Assembly (NCBI GenBank): GCA_963585895.1 | Contig: CAUZXS010000152.1 | Location: 1 to 64,000 of the forward strand | Length of the DNA: 64,000 nt | From: Sepioteuthis lessoniana | Taxonomy: Eukaryota > Mollusca > Cephalopoda > Myopsida > Loliginidae | Reading direction: 5' to 3' | Shown: piece by piece, positions 10,200 through 23,500 of the stretch | Position numbering within the stretch: position 1 is the stretch's first letter | How the letters are laid out: the number at the start of each line of letters is the position of its first letter | Made by a program: the position numbers and the translations under genes | Notes under the pieces: generated by a model | Databases searched by the model: none | Told to the model about the DNA's origin: nothing | The model's input: only the letters and a program-made list of their open reading frames with translations

Positions 10200-10535
10200 A
10201 TATATCGTACAGAGACCACATCACAAACAAGTTGGTCAGAAAACGAATTACTGCAGCCTTTGGGTTATATGACAGCTTGTTTATCATTGTGAAGAAAGGA
10301 AAAATGGTGAGGTACGGTCTTGTTACAAGATCATCAGAGCGGGAAAAAAACCATCCTGCCAGACGACGAAAAGGGGAGATAACGCCCGGAAATGGACAGG
10401 TCTGTCTTTCACCAAGGAGCAGAGAACTGTTCACGACCGAAATAGAGAGCAGGTGATTGTTAATGAGTCATCAGTGGTGCCTCTACAAACCCACTTGGGG
10501 TTACGGAGCCAGTGATGAAAAACTGGAAATAAATC
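10200..10535 (+). pseudogene. Second LINE C-terminal fragment (different family)
   Basis: Frame two from 10220 reads TNKLVRKRITAAFGLYDS, IIVKKGKMVRYGLVTRSS; after a frameshift another frame gives RKWTGLSFTKEQRTVHDR. The pattern (I)TNxxVRxRI, LLxIVKxRKMRWYGHVTRSS and EWTGLS...RAVxDR is the C-terminus of invertebrate endonuclease/RT LINEs. The region following (GGTGCCTCTACAAACCCACT) is the usual end of that frame. It is separate from the LINE at 9190-9876, with a SINE-B between them. Confidence 0.82.
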
Positions 10536-10599
10536 CGACAGTAAAAAAACGTACAGAGATGAAAAAACACAAGGTCTTGAGAGGATGATTTCATTTGTC

Positions 10600-10660
10600 A
10601 AAATATTGCCAACATTAAACGTTTTGGTCTTTAGACCTTCATCAGGGCGTGTAAGTTATT
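10600..10660 (-). ncRNA. Hammerhead-ribozyme-like motif of Penelope type (probably inactive)
   Basis: On the minus strand: GCC (stem I), CTGATGA core, A, GGTC-TAAA-GACC (stem II), AAAA in place of GAAA, ACG...TGT (short stem III), GTT cleavage-site context, then GGC (stem I partner). The core lies at 10639-10645 and the motif spans 10608-10648. Minimal hammerheads of this layout are known in the terminal repeats of Penelope-like elements. The G before AAA is replaced by A and one A is extra after the core, so self-cleavage is unlikely in this copy. Downstream (minus) TTTGACAAATGAAATCATCC continues as expected for such a terminal repeat. Confidence 0.5.
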
Positions 10661-11019
10661 AAATGAAACGAAAAAGATGAGAAAGTTCTAAAACTTTCTA
10701 TTTCCGTTGGTAGCGTTCTGTTTCGGATTTGTGAGATGGGGCGAATGTTTCGTAATTCATTTTCAAAAAGATATCACATCTGCCTATCTATCTATTTATC
10801 AATCTGAATACTTATATTATTTAGTTCATATCTATTTATTATAATCATTCCATAATATATCTATCCGTCTTTATTAGTGTTAACCTTCTTTTTTCAATTT
10901 GTTTCCTTATTTGGTTAGATTGGTGCTGAGATAGAAAGAAGAAGTTTAAAACTGATGAAGACGAATAGATATATTATGGAATGCTATAACGGGTTGTTAA
11001 GGATTAAATAATATCTATC
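10661..11019. other. AT-rich stretch, nothing recognised
   Basis: No element identified. ATCTATC-type short repeats occur near 10785 and 11010. Confidence 0.5.
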
Positions 11020-11195
11020 TAGATAATAAAACTGTTTAATTATTTACAAGACTTGAAATAATTCAACTTTGTGCAAACAAATGGACTCAGACTCGTTCAA
11101 ACATGTTGGTTACAAATCATATGAATAAAACCAGATTTGGCATTAAATAACCCACCAGAGTTGATATGCCATAAAACAGCCAAACTCTCGTCGCT
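11020..11195 (+). mobile_element. Composite element, 5'-truncated copy (repeats and tail)
   Basis: Repeat-like middle part (AACTGTTTAATTATTTACAA, GTGCAAACAAATGGACTC) followed by the tail TTTGGCATTAAATAACCC and GTTGATATGCCATAAAACAG at 11130-11180. No head is present. Confidence 0.65.
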
Positions 11196-11640
11196 CCTAA
11201 CAGTTTCATAACACAATTTTTAGAGTTACTTCCCTTGTAAATACCAACTGTTTATTTTTTAGGAAAAGTAACTCTTTCTTTATTTTACAGAATTACTTCC
11301 CGCTAATTTTCAGTGTTTTGCGATTGTTAATATTATTTTTTAAGTAAATTCACAAAGAATCAAGAAAATCAATTTTTTCAACTAGAACATCATAAATCAA
11401 ACATCTATGAAATAGGTTTCTTTATAGTTTTTACTTATTTTCAGAAATATTGTCGACCATTTTAATTATCTATTCAAACAAGCATTTTATTTAAAACTCA
11501 TTTTCATAATTTTAAAATTTGGTTTTGTTGAATATTTTCTATTTATTGACTGTCAAGGTAAATTTTAATCATCAAATTTAAAAAGGTATTTTTAAATATT
11601 ATTTTCATGATTTATGAAGTTTTTGTTTGTTTTGTTTTTT
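11196..11640. other. AT-rich left flank of the satellite array
   Basis: GAGTTACTTCCC and GAATTACTTCCC occur at two places (near 11224 and 11290). There is no gradual degeneration into the satellite: recognisable monomers start near 11641. Confidence 0.55.
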
Positions 11641-14600
11641 TATTGAAGCATTTACTATGAAAATATCAAATCAGACCATTTTTTCAATGTGGCATTAAAA
11701 ATATCAAATTAGACCATTTTTTTTCAATGGGCCATTTATAATAAAAATATCATATTAGACCATTTTTTTTCAATGGGCCATTTACTATAAAAATATCAAA
11801 TTAGACCATTTTTTTCAATGGGACATTTACAATAAAAATATCAAATTAGACCATTTTTTTCAATGGGCCATTTACTATAAAAATATCAAATTAGACCATT
11901 TTTTTTCAATAGGGCATTAAAAATATCAAATTAGACCATTTTTTTTCAATACGGCATTAAAAATATCAAATTAGACCATTTTTTTTCAATAGGGCATTAA
12001 AAATATTAAATTAGACCATTTTTTTTCAATGGGCCATTTACTATAAAAATATCAAATTAGACCATTTTTTTTCAATAGGGCATTAAAAATATTAAATTAG
12101 ACCATTTTTTTTCAATGGGCCATTTACTATAAAAATATCAAATTAGACCATTTTTTCAATAGGGCATTAAAAATATTAAATTAGGCCATTTTTTTTTCAA
12201 TGGGCCATTTACTATAAAAATATCAAATTAGACCATTTTTTTCAATAGGGCATTAAAAATATTAAATTAGACCATTTTTTTTCAATGGGCCATTTACTAT
12301 AAAAATATCAAATTAGACCATTTTTTTCAATGGGCCATTTACTATAAAAATATAAAATTAGACCATTTTTTTCAATAGGCCATTTACTATGAAAATATCA
12401 AATTAGACCATTTTTTTTCAATAGGGCATTAAAAATATTGAAATTGGACCATTTTTTTTCAATGGGCCAATTACTATAAAAATATCAAATTAGACCATTT
12501 TTTTCAATAGGGCATTAAAATATTAAATTAAACCATTTTTTTTCAATGGGCCATTTACTATAAAAATATCAAATTAGACCATTTTTTTTCAATAGGGCAT
12601 TAAAAATATTGAAATTGGACCATTTTTTTTCAATGGGCCAATTACTATAAAAATATCAAATTAGACCATTTTTTTTCAATCGGCCATTTACTATCAAAAT
12701 ATCAAATTAGACCATTTTTTTTCAATGGGCCATTTACTAGAAAAATATCAAATTAGACCATTTTTTTCAATAGGGCATTAAAAATATTAAATTAGACCAT
12801 TTTTTTTTCAATGGGCCATTTACTGTAAAAATATCAAATTAGACCATTTTTTTTCAATGGGCCATTTACGATAAAAATATCAAATTAGATCATTTTTTTC
12901 AATAGGGCATTAAAAATATTAAATTAGACAACTTTTTTTCAATGGGCCATTTACTATAAAAATATCAAATTAAACCATTTTTTTTCAATGGGCCATTTAC
13001 TATAAAAATATCAAATTAGACCATTTTTTTTCAATGGGCAATTTACTATAAAAATATCAAATTAAACCATTTTTTTTCAATGGGCCATTTACTATAAAAA
13101 TATCAAATTAGACAATTTTTTTTCAATACGGCATTAAAAATATTAAATTAGACAATTTTTTTTCAATGGGCCATTTACTATAAAAATATCAAATTAAACC
13201 ATTTTTTTTCAATGGGCCATTTACTATAAAAATATCAAATTAGACCATTTTTTTTCAATAGGGCATTAAAAATATTAAATTAGACAATTTTTTTTTATAG
13301 GGCCATTTAATATAAAAATATCAAATTAGACCATTTTTTTTTCAATAGGGCATTAAAAATATTAAATTAGACCATTTTTTTTCAATGGGCCATTTACTAT
13401 AAAAATATCAAATTATACCATTTTTTTTCAATAGGGCATTAAAAATATCAAATTAGACCATTTTTTTTCAATAGGGCATTAAAAATATCAAATTAGACCA
13501 TTTTTTTCAATAGGGCATTAAAAATATTAAATTAAACCATTTTTTTTCAATGGGCCATTTACTATAAAAATATCAAATTACACCATTTTTTTTCAATAGG
13601 GCATTAAAAATATTGATATTGGACCATTTTTTTTCAATGGGCCAATTACTATAAAAATATCAAATTAGACCATTTTTTTTCAATCGGCCATTTACTATCA
13701 AAATATCAAATTAGACCATTTTTTTTCAATGGGCCATTTACTATAAAAATATCAAATTAGACCATTTTTTTCAATAGGGCATTAAAAATATTAAATTAGA
13801 CCATTTTTTTTTCAATGGGCCATTTACTGTAAAAATATCAAATTAGACCATTTTTTTTCAATGGGCCATTTACGATAAAAATATCAAATTAGATCATTTT
13901 TTTCAATAGGGCATTAAAAATATTAAATTAAACAACTTTTTTTCAATGGGCCATTTACTATAAAAATATCAAATTAGACCATTTTTTTTCAATGGGCAAT
14001 TTACCATAAAAATATCAAATTAAACCATTTTTTTCAATGGGCCATTTACTATAAAAATATCAAATTAGACAATTTTTTTTCAATACGGCATTAAAAATAT
14101 TAAATTAGACAATTTTTTTTTCAATGGGCCATTTACTATGAAAATATCAAATTAAACCATTTTTTTTCAATGGGCTATTTACTATAAAAATATCAAATTA
14201 GACCATTTTTTTTCAATAGGGCATTAAAAATATTAAATTAGACAATTTTTTTTCAATGGCCCATTTAATATAAAAATATCAAATTAGACCATTTTTTTTT
14301 CAATAGGGCATTAAAAATATCAAATTAGACCATTTTTTTTCAATGGGCCATTTACTATGAAAATATCAAATTAGACCATTTTTTTTCAATAGGGCATTAA
14401 AAATATTAAATTAGACCATTTTTTTTCAATGGGCCATTTACTATAAAAATATCAAATTAGACCATTTTTTTTCAATAGGGCATTAAAAATATTAAATTAG
14501 ACCATTTTTTTTCAATGGGCCATTTACTATAAAAATATCAAATTAGACCATTTTTTTTTAATAGGGCATTAGAAATATTAAATTAGACCATTTTTTTTCA

Positions 14601-14799
14601 AGGGGACATTTACTATAAAAATATCAAATTAGACCATTTTTTTTCAATGGGCCATTTACTGTAAAAATATCAAATTAGACCATTTTTTTTCAATGGGCCA
14701 TTTACTATAAAAATATCAAATTAGACCATTTTTTTCAATAGGCCATTAAAAATATTAAATTAAACCATTTTTTTTCAATGGGCCATTTACTATAAAAAT

Positions 14800-17700
14800 A
14801 TCAAATTACACCATTTTTTTTCAATAGGGCATTAAAAATATTGAAATTGGACCATTTTTTTTCAATGGGCCAATTACTATAAAAATATCAAATTAGACCA
14901 TTTTTTTTCAATCGGCCATTTACTATCAAAATATCAAATTAGACCATTTTTTTTCAATGGGCCATTTACTATAAAAATATCAAATTAGACCATTTTTTTC
15001 AATAGGGCATTAAAAATATTAAATTACACCATTTTTTTTTCAATGGGCCATTTACTGTAAAAATATCAAATTAGACCATTTTTTTTCAATGGGCCATTTA
15101 CGATAAAAATATCAAATTAGATCATTTTTTTCAATAGGGCATTAAAAATATTAAATTAGACAACTTTTTTTCAATGGGCCATTTACTATAAAAATATCAA
15201 ATTAGACCATTTTTTTTCAATGGGCAATTTACTATAAAAATATCAAATTAAACCATTTTTTTCAATGGGCCATTTACTATAAAAATATCAAATTAGACAA
15301 TTTTTTTTCAATACGGCATTAAAATGTTAAATTCGACCATTTTTTTTCTAGGGGCCATTTACTATAAAAATATCAAATTAAACCATTTTTTTTTCAATAG
15401 GGCATTAAAAATATTAAATTAGACCATTTTTTTTTCAATGGGCCATTTACTATAAAAATATCAAATTAAACCATTTTTTTTCAATGGGCCATTTACTATA
15501 AAAATATCAAATTAAACCATTTTTTTTCAATGGGCCATTTACTATAAAAATATCAAATTAGACCATTTTTTTTCAATTGGCCATTTACTATAAAAATATC
15601 AAATTAGACCATTTTTTTTCAATAGGGCATTAAAAATATTAAATTAGACAATTTTTTTTCAATGGGCCATTTAATATAAAAATATCAAATTAGACCATTT
15701 TTTTTTCAATAGGGCATTAAAAATATTAAATTAGACCATTTTTTTTCAATGGGCCATTTACTATAAAAATATCAAATTAGACCATTTTTTTTCAATAGGG
15801 CATTAAAAATATCAAATTAGACCATTTTTTTTCAATAGGGCATTAAAAATATCAAATTAGACCATTTTTTTTCAATAGGGCATTAAAAATATTAAATTAG
15901 ACCATTTTTTTTCAATGGGCCATTTACTATAAAAATATCAAATTAGACCATTTTTTGTCAATAGGGCATTAAAAATATTAAATTAGACCATTTTTTTTCA
16001 ATGGGCCATTTACTATAAAAATATCAAATTAGACCATTTTTTCAATAGGGCATTAAAATATTAAATTAGACCATTTTTTTTCCATGGGCCATTTACTATA
16101 AAAATATCAAATTAGACCATTTTTTTCAATAGGGCATTAAAAATATTAAATTAGACCATTTTTTTTCAATGGGCCATTTACTATAAAAATATCAAATTAG
16201 ACCATTTTTTTTCAATGGGCCATTTACTATGAAAATATAAAATTAGACCATTTTTTTCAATAGGCCATTTACTATGAAAATATCAAATTAGACCATTTTT
16301 TTTCAATAGGGCATTAAAAATATTGAAATTGGACCATTTTTTTTCAATGGGCCAATTACTATAAAAATATCAAATTAGACCATTTTTTTCAATAGGCCAT
16401 TAAAAATATTAAATTAAACCATTTTTTTTCAATGGGCCATTTACTATAAAAATATCAAATTAGACCATTTTTTTTCAATAGGGCATTAAAAATATTGAAA
16501 TTGGACCATTTTTTTTCAATGGGCCATTTACTATAAAAATATCAAATTAGACCATTTTTTTTCAATAGGGCATTAAAAATATTGAAATTGGACCATTTTT
16601 TTTCAATGGGCCATTTACTATAAAAATATCAAATTAGACCATTTTTTTTCAATAGGGCATTAAAAATATTAAATTAGACAATTTTTTTTCAATGGGCCAT
16701 TTAATATAAAAATATCAAATTAGACCATTTTTTTTTCAATAGGGCATTAAAAATATTAAATTAGACCATTTTTTTTCAATGGGCCATTTACTATAAAAAT
16801 ATCAAATTAGACCATTTTTTTTCAATAGGGCATTAAAAATATCAAATTAGACCATTTTTTTTCAATAGGGCATTAAAAATATCAAATTAGACCATTTTTT
16901 TTCAATAGGGCATTAAAAATATTAATTTAGACCATTTTTTTTCAATGGGCCATTTACTATAAAAATATCAAATTAGACCATTTTTTGTCAATAGGGCATT
17001 AAAAATATTAAATTAGACCATTTTTTTTCAATGGGCCATTTACTATAAAAATATCAAATTAGACCATTTTTTCAATAGGGCATTAAAATATTAAATTAGA
17101 CCATTTTTTTTCCATGGGCCATTTACTATAAAAATATCAAATTACACCATTTTTTTCAATAGGGCATTAAAAATATTAAATTAGACCATTTTTTTTCAAT
17201 GGGCCATTTACTATAAAAATATCAAATTAGACCATTTTTTTTCAATGGGCCATTTACTATGAAAATATAAAATTAGACCATTTTTTTCAATAGGCCATTT
17301 ACTATGAAAATATCAAATTAGACCATTTTTTTTCAATATGGCATTAAAAATATTGAAATTGGACCATTTTTTTTCAATTGGCCAATTACTATAAAAATAT
17401 CAAATTAGACCATTTTTTTCAATAGGCCATTAAAAATATTAAATTAAACCATTTTTTTTCAATGGGCCATTTACTATAAAAATATCAAATTAGACCATTT
17501 TTTTTCAATAGGGCATTAAAAATATTGAAATTGGACCATTTTTTTTCAATGGGCCATTTACTATAAAAATATCAAATTAGACCATTTTTTTTCAATAGGG
17601 CATTAAAAATATTGAAATTGGACCATTTTTTTTCAATGGGCCATTTACTATAAAAATATCAAATTCCACCATTTTTTTTCAATAGGGCATTAAAAATATT

Positions 17701-20515
17701 GAAATTGGACCATTTTTTTTCAATGGGCCAATTACTATAAAAATATCAAATTAGACCATTTTTTTTCAATCGGCCATTTACTATCAAAATATCAAATTAG
17801 ACCATTTTTTTTCAATGGGCCATTTACTATAAAAATATCAAATTAGACCATTTTTTTCAATAGGGCATTAAAAATATTAAATTAGACCATTTTTTTTTCA
17901 ATGGGCCATTTACTGTAAAAATATCAAATTAGACCATTTTTTTTCAATGGGCCATTTACGATAAAAATATCAAATTAGATCATTTTTTTCAATAGGGCAT
18001 TAAAAATATTAAATTAGACAACTTTTTTTCAATGGGCCATTTACTATAAAAATATCAAATTAGACCATTTTTTTTCAATGGGCAATTTACTATAAAAATA
18101 TCAAATTAAACCATTTTTTTCAATGGGCCATTTACTATAAAAATATCAAATTAGACAATTTTTTTTCAATACGGCATTAAAATGTTAAATTCGACCATTT
18201 TTTTTCTAGGGGCCATTTACTATAAAAATATCAAATTAAACCATTTTTTTTTCAATAGGGCATTAAAAATATTAAATTAGACCATTTTTTTTTCAATGGG
18301 CCATTTACTATAAAAATATCAAATTAAACCATTTTTTTTCAATGGGCCATTTACTATAAAAATATCAAATTAAACCATTTTTTTTCAATGGGCCATTTAC
18401 TATAAAAATATCAAATTAGACCATTTTTTTTCAATGGGCCATTTACTATAAAAATATCAAATTAGACCATTTTTTTTCAATAGGGCATTAAAAATATTAA
18501 ATTAGACAATTTTTTTTCAATGGGCCATTTAATATAAAAATATCAAATTAGACCATTTTTTTTTCAATAGGGCATTAAAAATATTAAATTAGACCATTTT
18601 TTTTCAATGGGCCATTTACTATAAAAATATCAAATTAGACCATTTTTTTTCAATAGGGCATTAAAAATATCAAATTAGACCATTTTTTTTCAATAGGGCA
18701 TTAAAAATATCAAATTAGACCATTTTTTTTCAATAGGGCATTAAAAATATTAAATTAGACCATTTTTTTTCAATGGGCCATTTACTATAAAAATATCAAA
18801 TTAGACCATTTTTTGTCAATAGGGCATTAAAAATATTAAATTAGACCATTTTTTTTCAATGGGCCATTTACTATAAAAATATCAAATTAGACCATTTTTT
18901 CAATAGGGCATTAAAATATTAAATTAGACCATTTTTTTTCCATGGGCCATTTACTATAAAAATATCAAATTAGACCATTTTTTTCAATAGGCCATTAAAA
19001 ATATTAAATTAGACCATTTTTTTTCAATGGGCCATTTACTATAAAAATATCAAATTAGACCATTTTTTTTCAATGGGCCATTTACTATGAAAATATAAAA
19101 TTAGACCATTTTTTTCAATAGGCCATTTACTATGAAAATATCAAATTAGACCATTTTTTTTCAATAGGGCATTAAAAATATTGAAATTGGACCATTTTTT
19201 TTCAATGGGCCAATTACTATAAAAATATCAAATTAGACCATTTTTTTCAATAGGCCATTAAAAATATTAAATTAAACCATTTTTTTTCAATGGGCCATTT
19301 ACTATAAAAATATCAAATTAGACCATTTTTTTTCAATAGGGCATTAAAAATATTGAAATTGGACCATTTTTTTTCAATGGGCCATTTACTATAAAAATAT
19401 CAAATTAGACCATTTTTTTTCAATAGGGCATTAAAAATATTGAAATTGGACCATTTTTTTTCAATGGGCCATTTACTATAAAAATATCAAATTAGACCAT
19501 TTTTTTTCAATAGGGCATTAAAAATATTAAATTAGACAATTTTTTTTCAATGGGCCATTTAATATAAAAATATCAAATTAGACCATTTTTTTTTCAATAG
19601 GGCATTAAAAATATTAAATTAGACCATTTTTTTTCAATGGGCCATTTACTATAAAAATATCAAATTAGACCATTTTTTTTCAATAGGGCATTAAAAATAT
19701 CAAATTAGACCATTTTTTTTCAATAGGGCATTAAAAATATCAAATTAGACCATTTTTTTTCAATAGGGCATTAAAAATATTAAATTAGACCATTTTTTTT
19801 CAATGGGCCATTTACTATAAAAATATCAAATTAGACCATTTTTTGTCAATAGGGCATTAAAAATATTAAATTAGACCATTTTTTTTCAATGGGCCATTTA
19901 CTATAAAAATATCAAATTAGACCATTTTTTCAATAGGGCATTAAAATATTAAATTAGACCATTTTTTTTCCATGGGCCATTTACTATAAAAATATCAAAT
20001 TACACCATTTTTTTCAATAGGGCATTAAAAATATTAAATTAGACCATTTTTTTTCAATGGGCCATTTACTATAAAAATATCAAATTAGACCATTTTTTTT
20101 CAATGGGCCATTTACTATGAAAATATAAAATTAGACCATTTTTTTCAATAGGCCATTTACTATGAAAATATCAAATTAGACCATTTTTTTTCAATAGGGC
20201 ATTAAAAATATTGAAATTGGACCATTTTTTTTCAATGGGCCAATTACTATAAAAATATCAAATTAGACCATTTTTTTCAATAGGCCATTAAGAATATTAA
20301 ATTAAACCATTTTTTTTCAATGGGCCATTTACTATAAAAATATCAAATTAGACCATTTTTTTCCAATAGGGCATTAAAAATATTGAAATTGGACCATTTT
20401 TTTTCAATGGGCCAATTACTATAAAAATATCAAATTAGACCATTTTTTTTCAATCGGCCATTTACTATCAAAATATCAAATTAGACCATTTTTTTTCAAT
20501 GGGCCATTTACTATA
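14800..20515. repeat. Higher-order repeat block inside the satellite (period about 2858, inner period about 1030)
   Basis: Rare variants act as markers. The TTTTGTCAATAGGG variant occurs with GTCA at 15957, 16987, 18815 and 19845: spacings 1030, 1828 and 1030. The CAATCGGCC variant occurs at 14913 and 17771, spacing 2858, which equals 1030 plus 1828. So a 2.86-kb block was duplicated in tandem and itself contains a 1.03-kb duplication. The exact outer ends were not determined. Confidence 0.85.
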
Positions 20516-23500
20516 AAAATATCAAATTAGACAATTTTTTTTCAATACGGCATTAAAAATATTAAATTAGACAATTTTTTTTCAATGGGCCATTTACTAT
20601 AAAAATATCAAATTAAACCATTTTTTTTCAATGGGCAATTTACTATAAAAATATCAAATTAAACCATTTTTTTCAATGGGCCATTTACTATGAAAATATC
20701 AAATTAGACAATTTTTTTTCAATACGGCATTAAAAATATTAAATTAGACCATTTTTTTTTCAATGGGCCATTTACTATAAAAATATCAAATTAGACCATT
20801 TTTTTTTCAATAGGGCATTAAAAATATTAAATTAGACCATTTTTTTTCAATGGGCCATTTACTATAAAAATATCAAATTAGACCATTTTTTTTCAATAGG
20901 GCATTAAAAATATTAAATTAGACCATTTTTTTCAATGGGCCATTTACTATAAAAATATCAAATTAGACCATTTTTTTTTAATAGGGCATTAGAAATATTA
21001 AATTAGACCATTTTTTTTCAATGGGACATTTACTATAAAAATATCAAATTAGACCATTTTTTTTCAATGGGCCATTTACTGTAAAAATATCAAATTAGAC
21101 CATTTTTTTCAATAGGGCATTAAAAATATTAAATTAGACCATTTTTTTTCAATGGGCCATTTACTAAAAAAATATCAAATTAGACCATTTTTTTTCAATG
21201 AGCTATTTACTAAAAAAAATATCAAATTAGACCATTTTTTTTCAATAGGGCATTAAAAATATTAAATTAGACCATTTTTTTTCAATTGGCCCATACTATA
21301 AAAATATCAAATTAGACCATTTTTTGTCAATAGGGCATTAAAAATATTAAATTAGACCATTTTTTTTCAATGGGCCATTTACTATAAAAATATCAAATTA
21401 GACCATTTTTTCAATAGGGCATTAAAAATATTAAATTAGACCATTTTTTTTCCATGGGCCATTTACTATAAAAATATCAAATTAGACCATTTTTTTCAAT
21501 AGGGCATTAAAAATATTAAATTAGACCATTTTTTTTCAATGGGCCATTTACTATAAAAATATCAAATTAGACCATTTTTTTTCAATGGGCCATTTACTAT
21601 GAAAATATAAAATTAGACCATTTTTTTCAATAGGCCATTTACTATGAAAATATCAAATTAGACCATTTTTTTTCAATAGGGCATTAAAAATATTGAAATT
21701 AGACCATTTTTTTCAATGGGCCAATTACTATAAAAATATCAAATTAGACCATTTTTTTCAATAGGCCATTAAAAATATTAAATTAAACCATTTTTTTTTC
21801 AATGGGCCATTTACTATAAAAATATCAAATTAGACCATTTTTTTTCAATGGGCCATTTACTATGAAAATATAAAATTAGACCATTTTTTTCAATAGGCCA
21901 TTTACTATGAAAATATCAAATTAGACCATTTTTTTTCAATAGGGCATTAAAAATATTGAAATTGGACCATTTTTTTTCAATGGGCCAATTACTATAAAAA
22001 TATCAAATTAGACCATTTTTTTTCAATTGGCCATTTACTATCAAAATATCAAATTAGACCATTTTTTTTCAATGGGCCATTTACTAGAAAAATATCAAAT
22101 TAGACCATTTTTTTCAATAGGGCATTAAAAATATTAAATTAGACCATTTTTTTTCAATGGGCCATTTACTGTAAAAATATCAAATTAGACCATTTTTTTT
22201 CAATGGGCCATTTACGATAAAAATATCAAATTAGATCATTTTTTTCAATAGGGCATTAAAAATATTAAATTAGACAACTTTTTTTCAATGGGCCATTTAC
22301 TATAAAAATATCAAATTAAACCATTTTTTTACAATGGGCCATTTACTATAAAAATATCAAATTAGACCATTTTTTTCAATAGGGCATTAAAAATATTAAA
22401 TTAGACCATTTTTTTTCAATGGGCCATTTACTATAAAAATATCAAATTAGACCATTTTTTTTCAATGGGCCATTTACTATGAAAATATAAAATTAGACCA
22501 TTTTTTTCAATAGGCCATTTACTATGAAAATATCAAATTAGACCATTTTTTTTCAATAGGGCATTAAAAATATTGAAATTGGACCATTTTTTTTCAATGG
22601 GCCAATTACTATAAAAATATCAAATTAGACCATTTTTTTTAATAGGCCATTAAGAATATTAAATTAAACCATTTTTTTTCAATGGGCCATTTACTATAAA
22701 AATATCAAATTAGACCATTTTTTTCCAATAGGGCATTAAAAATATTGAAATTGGACCATTTTTTTTCAATGGGCCAATTACTATAAAAATATCAAATTAG
22801 ACCATTTTTTTTCAATCGGCCATTTACTATCAAAATATCAAATTAGACCATTTTTTTTCAATGGGCCATTTACTATAAAAATATCAAATTAGACAATTTT
22901 TTTTCAATACGGCATTAAAAATATTAAATTAGACAATTTTTTTTCAATGGGCCATTTACTATAAAAATATCAAATTAAACCATTTTTTTTCAATGGGCCA
23001 TTTACTATAAAAATATCAAATTAGACCATTTTTTTTCAATGGGCAATTTACTATAAAAATATCAAATTAAACCATTTTTTTCAATGGGCCATTTACTATA
23101 AAAATATCAAATTAGACAATTTTTTTTCAATACGGCATTAAAAATATTAAATTAGACAATTTTTTTTTCAATGGGCCATTTACTATAAAAATATCAAATT
23201 AAACCATTTTTTTTCAATGGGCCATTTACTATAAAAATATCAAATTAGACCATTTTTTTTCAATAGGGCATTAAAAATATTAAATTAGACAATTTTTTTT
23301 CAATGGGCCATTTAATATAAAAATATCAAATTAGACCATTTTTTTTTCAATAGGGCATTAAAAATATCAAATTAGACCATTTTTTTTCAATGGGCCATTT
23401 ACTATGAAAATATCAAATTAGACCATTTTTTTTCAATAGGGCATTAAAAATATTAAATTAGACCATTTTTTTTTCAATGGGCCATTTACTATAAAAATAT

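Noticed and set aside
10930..10960. Second hammerhead core (CTGATGAAGACGAA)
   Set aside because: There is no stem II between the core halves, so it cannot fold as a hammerhead.
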